From NCBI GenBank assembly GCA_900312665.1, contig ONZQ02000001.1, positions 3,554,875 to 3,618,874 on the forward strand: a stretch of 64,000 nucleotides of DNA, in the 5' to 3' direction. Position numbers and translations under genes: made by a program. Below are positions 56,522 through 64,000 of the stretch, piece after piece (within the stretch, counting starts at the first letter, position 1; every line of letters starts with the position of its first letter). The stretch comes from Cephalotrichum gorgonifer (Eukaryota; Ascomycota; Sordariomycetes; Microascales; Microascaceae). Below the pieces are notes generated by a model. That model did not search any database, was not told where the DNA came from, and saw only the letters and a program-made list of their open reading frames with translations.

Positions 56522-57222
56522 TTACTTTCCCTCGTAGGTTTGTTCCTCGACAAGCTCGTACTTGTGCACATTCCACTCCCCGCTCCCCAGGGACTGGCCG
56601 CTTGGCAGCGGCGGCAGCCCGTTGACGAGCACGTCGGCCTTTACATCCTTGGCGCCCTCGAGGAAGGTCGCGAGCCCCTTGTCGCCCTCAGTCTTCGCCT
56701 CAACGATCGCCTTCGCGCCCGCCTCGCCCACGAGCTCCGCCTTGGGCGCCGCCGCGCTGCCGACCGTCAGCAGCGCCACGGCGTCAGCCTGGTTCACGAC
56801 GCTCAGGCGCGGGTACGACCTCCGCGTGTCACGCTGCCAGTAGGCGTTGCCGGCGATGTCGCCCGCCGGCAGGGTGACGGGGTCATCGTAGGAAGAGGGG
56901 TCCACCGCGCCGGGGGGCGGGTTCCGGAAGTAGGGGTTCAGAGGGACGCCGTTGGAGCGGTTGGGGTCGATGGAGAGGGTGCGGCGGACGCGCTCCCAGA
57001 TACCGGTCGACTGGAGGGTTTGTTTCTGCTCGGGGGTTTCGGGGTTAGCACCGTTCAGTCCAGCCCGTTTGGTTGAGAGAGACGACAGTCGTCCACTAGA
57101 GGGAGGAGGGGAGCATTTCGCCCAAGGGAAATCGAAGGCAGCGGCGTTTGATTGGGTTGTTTCTTTACCTTTGAGATTTCGACAACGCCTCCGACGGCCT
57201 TGGCTACCGCTTTAGACGCCAT
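56522..57222 (-). CDS. NADH:ubiquinone oxidoreductase 21.3 kDa-type accessory subunit
   Basis: Fungal accessory subunit of mitochondrial complex I, similar as I recall to the Neurospora 21.3 kDa subunit (Yarrowia NUZM). Exons 57222-57169 and 57025-56522 give 185 residues. Exon 1 is MASKAVAKAVGGVVEISK; exon 2 continues KQTLQSTGIWERVRRTLSID, PNRSNGVPLNPYFRNPPPGA, DPVTLPAGDIAGNAYWQRD and ends NVHKYELVEEQTYEGK. The conserved GDIAGNxYWxRD and LPPLPSG blocks are the main basis for the call. No cleavable presequence is obvious. Confidence 0.87.
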
Positions 57223-57662
57223 GGTTTTGGGTGGGAGCACAAGACGAACGTTCAATTGGTGGTGGGCGTGAGGTGCTTCAATCGAGGTTCGAGGTTCATG
57301 CGATATTTGGTGGTGAGTTCCGAATGTCCTTCCTTGCCGACGGGGAAATATCGGGTAAACAAGCCAACAACCATATTCTGTCCAGTCAGGCTTCAACCAT
57401 TGCACATATCACCACGTCTTCCCTCTTCCATATTGGCTGTGTCCAACCTTTTGAGGAGCAGTTCTAATGGGCTTGGGATTTCTGCAAGACTATGCGTTCC
57501 ATGGTTTTCAAGGGTTAGGGAAGCGCTAGGTACATTTATTACGAAATCTGTGCTCAATTGCCCGATCCTCCGTTCCTACCAGTACACCAAGGCCCATACA
57601 TATCCATCCTCCCCCCCCAAAATAAATACCGTACAAAGAAAGAAGACTAGTATCATCATCCT
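57223..57662. other. Intergenic region between two minus-strand genes
   Basis: Promoter of the complex I subunit gene and 3' flank of the peroxiredoxin gene; an ATTGG word at 57255. No gene seen. Confidence 0.4.
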
Positions 57663-58538
57663 TTACTCCTTTTCACCCTCCTCCTCCTCCTTCTTTCCAT
57701 TCTCCTTGCTGCCAGCAGCTTTATCGTCGGATCCCTCGTCGGCTCTCTCGACGAGAGCCTTGACGACAGCGACGGTGCCGTCGGGGCTCCCAGCCTGGGC
57801 GGCGAGCACCTTACCCTCCTTGTTGACGACGAAGACGCCCCTCTGCGTGCCCTTAGGCGACTTCTTCAGGCCGATGGCGGCGATGAGCGTGGCGGCAGGG
57901 TCGCACAGGAGGGGGTACGGCAGCTTCTGGTTCGTGCGGAACGTAGTGTTTGCCTTGCCCGAGTCGGTCGAGAGCCCGTAGATGGCGAGGCCCGTCTTTG
58001 TGAGATCGTCATAGTTGTCCCTGAAGGAGCAGACCTGCTTGGTGCCTACAGAGGGGGGAGGGGGGAGAGAGAAGAACTGTTAGCCCATTGGGCAGGGGAA
58101 AAGCACACGGGTGATCATCGGTACCCGCGCCCCCCCATGCCTCGCGCCTGTCGCGCAGAGGGAAGAGGGGCGGAGCTGCAGATAATAGGAAGGATAGGAT
58201 CCCAACTCACATCCGGGGGTGGAAGCCTTGGGGTAGGTGAAGAGGACGACGCCACCCTTGGACTCGTCAACGAGGCCCTTGAGCGTGACCTTGTTCCCGT
58301 CGTTCGTCTCGATCTCGCCGCCGAAGCCCTCGAGCGCAATGACATCGCCAACAACGGGCTTGGTGGCGGGCTCCGCGGGCTCCTCCTTCGCGGCCGTCTT
58401 CGGAGCGGCCTCCTTGGCGGCCGCGGGCTTCACAACGCCTGCCTTTGCCTTCGGCGCAGCCTTGGTAGCCTTCTTGGCCGCCGGAGGGGGAGGGGGAGGC
58501 GCCTCGGGCGCCTTGCGCTTTCGTAGCACCGGAGGCAT
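57663..58538 (-). CDS. PrxQ/BCP-type peroxiredoxin, Dot5-like, probably nuclear
   Basis: Thiol peroxidase that reduces hydroperoxides using thioredoxin. Exons 58538-58211 and 58045-57663 give 236 residues. The peroxidatic and resolving cysteines are C110 and C115 in STPGCTKQVCSFRD, the C-x4-C spacing of the PrxQ class; the C110 codon is split by the intron. DNYDDLTKTG, GLSTDSGKANTTFR and LPYPLLCDP follow. A 60-residue Lys/Ala/Pro-rich N-terminus starting MPPVLRKRKAPE looks like a nuclear or chromatin-binding tail, matching yeast Dot5, and the C-terminus is acidic (KKEEEEGEKE). The intron has C6-T-C6 next to its 3' splice site. Confidence 0.92.
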
Positions 58539-59664
58539 AATGACCTTTTTGGGGGGTTTTTTTTTGTGTCACTGATAAAAAAAAGATGTGGAGTGAAAAT
58601 GGGGTGTGTGAGAATGCGGATTGAGCTTTTGGAGTGACGACGATGCGCGATATCAGGGTTTACCACGAACAACAACAAAAAGGTGTGCGAAACAAAAGAG
58701 GATAGGGTACGGGGGGGATAAAAGAGGAGGGAGGGTAGGTATTAAGGGCAGATGGTAGGAGGCGGGAGGAGAGGAGGATGGAGGATGGGGGATGGGGGGG
58801 ATGGGCGGGCTCTTGCCCAGGTCCCAGAGCTTGCGCCATGGAGAGAGCACGGGGTTATGCGACCAATTAAAACATGCGACAGCTACAGCTCGGGGTGAGC
58901 TTCGTAAATGCCGGAACGAGCCGCTCGCGCTCGTTGCTACGGAGTACTGTTACCTTCGTTTCTACTTTCTTTTCTGAGGAGTACGTGCGCACATGCACTG
59001 TCAGCTAAGCTCTATCTAATCACACACGCTCGCCCTCTGAACGTGCTGCTGATTGAGCCTAATTTGCGCAGTGTATTATGCTACAAACGGGTAGTATAAC
59101 CCCAGACAGTCGAGGATAAAAACAGAGTGAACCAAGCATCCGGGATCATCGCCGACAGATTATTACTTACCCAGGACGTCTTCTCACAGGTACAAAGTAA
59201 TAATACTCCACACAAGGAGCCACAATAAGATAAGCATAGGTTCATGGCGTGCTTGGGATAGGACTATGACCCTGGCTGGCCACCTCACTTCACTCCTGCA
59301 CATATATGTAAGCGGAGTCATAGTCTTCTAAAAGAACGATTCAATTAGGCAAAACTGCCCTTTGGCATCGCCATCATATGCAGCCCACAGCACTTTGCAA
59401 AGCTGTTTGGAGTGCTTCTGTGTATGTAATAACAAAAAAGAAAAGGGCGCCCTAAACCCCCTGGCCGTGAATAACCCGCTATTCCCTCTATTTCCCTAGA
59501 TACCAGAAAAAAAAGGCCAAGGAAAGGCTTCATGTGCTCCGCTCGGTAAGTCTATACCTTCATGGGTATCTCCAACAGTGATGATCCCTCCCTTTCCTCC
59601 CCTCACCCGGCCCAGCTTGCATCATTTTCCCTTGAGCTATCCCTAAGCGTCACACCCGGCCCCC
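58539..59664. other. Intergenic region between two minus-strand genes
   Basis: Promoter of the peroxiredoxin gene (purine-rich 58690-58800) and 3' flank of the carrier gene; one TACGGAGTA at 58938. No gene seen. Confidence 0.4.
58938..58946. repeat. TACGGAGTA dispersed 9-mer, copy 5
   Basis: Exact copy of the motif listed at 6784. Confidence 0.6.
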
Positions 59665-61127
59665 CTATGAAAACCGGTGTTCGCCGTCCCGTCCCGCCAT
59701 GCTACCCTCGGCATAGTGCCTCGTGGTCCGGAACTTGGACATGCAGTATTCGTACGTACACATCGTAACCGTCGCGGCCGGCACCGCGCGCATCATGTTC
59801 GTCCCCATGCCGGCGTAGAACGCCCTCCACCCTTCCTCCCGCAGGATCGTCCGGAAGGTCTGCACCACTCCGCGATACTTCTGCGCATGTCCGGCATCCT
59901 GCGCCTGGCGGCCCGCCTCCGGGGTTATGCCGAGACGGAGCAGCTGCTCGCCCGCAATTGGCCTCCTCTGCGTCTGCAGCCGCGTGCGGATGACCTCGTG
60001 CGGGTAGGTGGCGCTGCTAGCGAATATCTTGCTGAGGATGGTGGCGCAGAGGACGCCGAACAATTGCCGGTACGTCTTCTCCCCGGTCTGGGTCTGGGTC
60101 TGCATGGAGCCCATGGGGCGTCCGGTGAACTTGGTCTTGAGGAATTCGTATACGGGGAACTGGACGGCCACGTGAGTGAGGCCGAGGAGGGCGGGGGTCA
60201 GGCCCGAGTAGAAGGAGAGTATGCCCTCGGAGGTGTACATCTTCCGAGCGGCATCGAGGGTGGATTTGTAGTGCCACGGCACCTGGAGGGTCGGTCTGGA
60301 GGTCGGCGTGCTGGAGGATTTGGGGAAGACGTCGTATTGTAGGGCGACCTGGTGGAGGGACGCCTGGGACATGAGGCGGGTCTTGATGACCCATATAGGA
60401 TTCGTGGCGATTGTGCTGCTCGCGCCGGCTACGACGGAAGAGCAGAGGTTTATTAAGAAGTCATTGCCTAGTACGCCGTGTTAGTTGGTGGACTCTCCAG
60501 GCCAGACCAGGCAGGGTAGACCGATCAGCTGGGCGGCGAAGGTAAAAACGTACTACAGTGCTGCCTCAACTCCACCTTGCACTTGTTATAAACGGTGAAC
60601 CAGACCGCCCAGGTTGGCAAGTACCCCATCACTATGGGACCAAGCCCCCTGTACATTCCCCGCAGACCCTCGTGTCTCCATATCGTGGAAGCGGTGCCGA
60701 AAAGGCCGTTATAAAGCTTGGGGTGTCCCACATGGCCACCTGCCCCCGCAACTGGTGCAAAGCCGCCCTGGGCCTGTAGCTTCGTCTTGATCACGTCCAG
60801 TGGGCATGTTACGACGCCGGAGGCAATGCCTCCAATGGCACCAGCCGCAGCGTGGAATTGGCTATCGGATGCCGTCGTGGTCCACCGTTGGAAGGGCGTC
60901 AGATTGACATGGCGCTTCATACTCGGGGCTAGCTCTCGGGGCCCTATGTCATGGCGGGGTGCAGGAAACGGGACAGGCGGGTCGAGCGCATATGGAGAGT
61001 CCTGGAGGTCGCGCGCTTCATATTGAGTGGTGGTGGCAGTAGTGGCGCTGTCAGGTGTAGATGTGGATTCTGAAGATTGCGTGGTCGTGTGCGGATGTTC
61101 GTTGTGGTTGTGGTTCTCCCGTGACAT
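59665..61127 (-). CDS. YIA6: Mitochondrial NAD+ carrier (SLC25 family, YIA6/NDT1 type)
   Basis: Inner-membrane carrier importing NAD+ into the matrix. Exons 61127-60554 and 60467-59665 give 458 residues; the donor used is GTACGT (an alternative GTAGTA would change one codon). After an 85-residue polar leader come three carrier repeats, each with its signature: CPLDVIKTKLQAQG, NPIWVIKTRLM and YPHEVIRTRLQT. RGMYRGLGPIVMGYLPTWAV in repeat 1 and GLTPALLGLTHVAVQFPVYE in repeat 2 match the NAD+ carriers better than FLX1 or RIM2. A His/Asn-rich start (MSRENHNHNEHPH) is low-complexity. An insertion between repeats 2 and 3 and one in repeat 3 lengthen it. Confidence 0.88.
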
Positions 61128-63609
61128 TGCGACCTGGGCGATGCCCTTCCCTTATCTCGGCAGGAACGGGAGTGTGAATGGACGACGAGGGATGGGGGAG
61201 GCAGTAAGTGGGGGGGGCTTGGAAATTCTAGTCCAATTGTTGGAGTAGATTGGGCGGCTCCTCGGTCTGGCCGTGGCGTGTTACGGTCCAGGTGCCGAGG
61301 AAGGTAAAAGTATGCAGGCCCGGGTTATGGCCTTTTTGCTTGTGGTCGCGCTGATGCTCGAAAACTGGGATGCGAGGTTAAGGTTGGAGGGTAATGGCAA
61401 CGGAGTTTCTCATAATGGTAAGTGGAAGGATGGGTACAAGTATGGATACAAGAGGAAGAAAAAGAGTGGGGTGTTTTTTTGTTTGGGGAATGGGGTGAAC
61501 TCCCCACTATACTGCTCTGCGCTAGTAGATAATGTCGCAATAAGCCCTTGTTCCTACAGGCGTCGAGCTGTTCCCAATCCAGATCCAAGATATCTATCGC
61601 TCCTTCCTCGTACACAGGTGGTTGAGGGAAATAGTTAATATTGTACTGAACCAGTGGTTGTTGTTGGTAGTCGATGAATCTAGATGATTTGTCTGGCCTA
61701 GGATTGGAGCTCTGGTGCTTAAACTCCGGCGCTGGACTTCCGATGTCGCTATCGATATCCGTACCCCCTACTTGTACATTCGGCCTTGCCCAGTAATACC
61801 TGTATCCAGGCTACTGGCATGTCGCTTTCTCAGCACGGAGGGATTCTTCGTACTCGTAGTAAGAACCAATTTACAGTACACACACGGTCCTCCGAACCTG
61901 ACTAGAAGAGTAATACAGATGAACCTATACATCTGCATTGCTCAAGACGACCAAAAAGATTTATACATTCACTATCACACCTACAAATGATACGCAGGCC
62001 AAGAGCTAACAGAAACCTGGCCGCACCTCTACACTTGAACATGGCCCAGAGCTCTGACCAAGTCATTCTCTCCCACGTCATGTTCCATCGTCATTGTTGG
62101 CTCATCAGCCCCGGTCCCTGCCTCGAGCCGACGCCCCGAGGCGACGCCATCCCTCAATTCCCCGATTCTTGCCGGAGTGTTGCCACTCCGGACATTTGCT
62201 AGTGCCACGCTCGGCAGCCGTACGACTCAACCCGACCGTTGTGAAAGGGGCGCGTTTAGATTCGTAATCGTACTTGATGTACTTGTCTCTCTTCCGAAGA
62301 TGGCACGCTTAGTCACGGCATATCTCCCAGCTCCCAGCCGTGGAAGCCGAGATAGTTTTCGTCGGTTTGACCAGGCGTGCCATTTTGTTGGCAGGAGCAT
62401 CCTGTGACGCAGTGACGGCTGCGACTGTGGACCACCCCGTCCCAGTCGCGCCTACTCACATTAGTCCATGTCACGGAAGGCGGCCCATACACGTTCCTCC
62501 TCGAATCACATGCACTCACTTTCTGTTCTCCTGGATGTGACAAGGATCAATTGACATGTGCATCCCCGACGGGATTCGATAAAAATGTATGGAAATCATA
62601 TAGAGACTTCTTAAGTGTTAAGTGGGCCGCCCTTCACTAAGCCCAGAGGAACCCTCTCCCCTTTGCTTGAGCTCGACTGGACGTATTCGTAGCATGAGCC
62701 TTCAGACGTGCGCATTTCATAACTACATACCCCTTCAACCTACAACCTCCGAGCCTATTCCTTCCTCAGATATCGAGCCCGATCATGCTCTTGTCCCGCT
62801 ATTCTTCTGAGCTTGCCTAATCCTCTGTTACTCGCGAATGAATATCCAAGTCTAGAAACGGAAACAAGAGTAGGGAAAGGTTGGTAACACCTACCGCCTC
62901 TTCCTTTGCGGCGTGCATCGACGACCTCGTATACCTGTGGTCCCGTGAGTCTAAGAGCACCACTGGGAGGACATTCTAGACGATCCTACGCGAACAGAAC
63001 CCATGCCATCGTGAAGGCCGCTAGCGGTGCCGCGACGGTCTGCAAGTGGGTGTTAATGAGGAAAATAGCGACCAGAGGTGGTGTGAGGCGAGCATACCTT
63101 TGGGTTCAGGTTTCCCTTTGGCAACATGGTGTATTATCGTGTGGATAGCGCAGCGGTCTGGGAGGGTTAGTCCCCTCTAGCCTGCTGAATGCTTGTCGAG
63201 TTATTTTTCTGGGAAAATATCAGATCGCATCGTAGTAGAGATGTGAGACGGCGTGGAGAAATAATAGCATGAAGCGACTATGGTCCGTGGTTCAACGTAT
63301 TCAATTGCAGATCCTGGTACCTGGTAAGCTTTTCTCCACTTCCCGGCACCCCCACCGAGGGACCCCAAAATCTGGTGGTGCGTTGTCGCTCACCACCCCG
63401 CTGACTTTGCATCCAAAGCTTCAACCAACATCCGCCGCTGCGAACAAACCCGCAGCCTCATTGTCACCACCCACCACCTACCACCCATCCGATCCGCCGC
63501 ACCCCTCGACGTCAAGGCCAGCCTCTACTACCGCGACGCAATTCCATACAGCCCGCTCAAACCCCCCCTTCCCACCGGCCTAAACCAATATCCTTCCCCA
63601 AAAATCAAG
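61128..63609. other. Divergent intergenic region
   Basis: 2.5 kb between the carrier (minus) and NAA10 (plus). Several TACTTGTA/GTACAAG-like words (61436, 61770, 62278). Open frames are short; one just before NAA10 (63269-63583) is Ser/Pro/Thr-rich leader-like sequence. No gene supported. Confidence 0.45.
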
Positions 63610-64000
63610 ATGGATATCCGCATCCTCCGCCCCTCCGATCTCCCCCTAATCCAGCACGCCAACCTCGAGAACCTCCCCGAGAACTACTTCCTCAAGTACT
63701 ACCTCTACCACGCGCTCTCGTGGCCGCAGCTCTCGTACGTCGCTGTCGACGTCTCGAGACCCAAGAAGTCCGCCTACGATTACCCCAAGATCGTCGGCTA
63801 TGTGCTCGCCAAGATGGAGGAGGAGCCGACGGACGGCGTGCAGCACGGGCACATCACGAGCCTGAGTGTCATGAGGACGCACAGGAGGCTGGGGATTGCA
63901 GAGAAGCTGATGAGGCAGAGCCGTGAGTTTACCTCTAATCCCTATTCACCCCTCCCCCGCCCCCAAAACTCCCTTCTTCTCTTTTATCCCCTCCCCTTCC
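63610..64000 (+). CDS. NAA10: NatA catalytic subunit, N-alpha-acetyltransferase (5' part)
   Basis: GNAT enzyme that acetylates protein N-termini co-translationally with Naa15. Exon 1 is 63610-63922; a donor GTGAGT at 63923 opens an intron that runs off the window. The 104 visible residues match Ard1/Naa10: [47 protein letters not shown] and the acetyl-CoA loop [10 protein letters not shown] (R/Q-x-x-G-x-A). An insertion [12 protein letters not shown] lies between the first strands. The rest of the acetyltransferase fold is expected to the right. Confidence 0.95.
   Translation, partial: MDIRILRPSDLPLIQHANLENLPENYFLKYYLYHALSWPQLSYVAVDVSRPKKSAYDYPKIVGYVLAKMEEEPTDGVQHGHITSLSVMRTHRRLGIAEKLMRQSREFTSNPYSPLPRPQNSLLLFYPLPF

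Noticed and set aside
1..64000. CRISPR arrays, transposons, rRNA genes, secondary-metabolite cluster
   Set aside because: None seen: no spaced direct repeats, no transposase or reverse transcriptase frames, no rRNA-like blocks, and the lone SDR and hydrolase have no synthase neighbours.

Overview
The window is nuclear DNA of a filamentous ascomycete (Pezizomycotina; the complex I, sphingolipid and septation genes fit Sordariomycetes best, but no species can be named). Support for this: genes carry short introns (about 55-240 nt) with GT..AG ends and CTAAC/CTGAC branch points; exons are GC-rich; gene density is about one per 2.4 kb; and nearly every product has a recognisable fungal family. 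I call 27 protein genes, 2 of them cut by the window edges. Exon joins were worked out by hand from splice signals, and in every complete spliced model the summed exon length keeps one open frame.

Layout, left to right. 1-9 kb: the septation kinase sepH (13 exons, 3' end off the left edge) and an unrecognised disordered protein. 10-18 kb: a calcineurin-like phosphoesterase with a shifted C-terminus, dihydrofolate synthetase, a DUF218 protein, an alpha/beta hydrolase and the ER protein ICE2. 19-28 kb: a small secreted protein whose second exon is easily missed, sphingolipid delta-4 desaturase, a VAP/Scs2 protein, a UBA-ZnF-UBX protein and ribosomal P1. 29-40 kb: a CUB1-like DUF2408 protein, a YciI-like protein with a 15-nt exon, peroxisomal PCS60, an SPF45-type splicing factor and GPI-anchored ECM33. 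40-44 kb is a 4-kb gap without a gene. 44-54 kb: a MAG1-type DNA glycosylase with an AT-hook, LYS1 behind a Gcn4/CPC1 site, Golgi mannosyltransferase MNN9, QCR7 and a short-chain dehydrogenase. 55-64 kb: LTO1, a fungal complex I subunit, a nuclear PrxQ-type peroxiredoxin, a mitochondrial NAD+ carrier and the 5' end of NAA10.

The genes are housekeeping genes with no shared pathway cluster; neighbours serve septation, folate and lysine synthesis, membranes, cell wall, DNA repair and respiration. I saw no transposon, CRISPR array, rRNA gene or convincing intact tRNA. The signals most worth following are: sense-strand poly(C) tracts in many unrelated introns (one clear exception, in QCR7); a likely one-base deletion near the end of the phosphoesterase; a small secreted protein with a hidden Cys-bearing exon; an unrecognised 457-aa protein; and a 9-bp palindrome-like motif (TACGGAGTA) enriched between genes.
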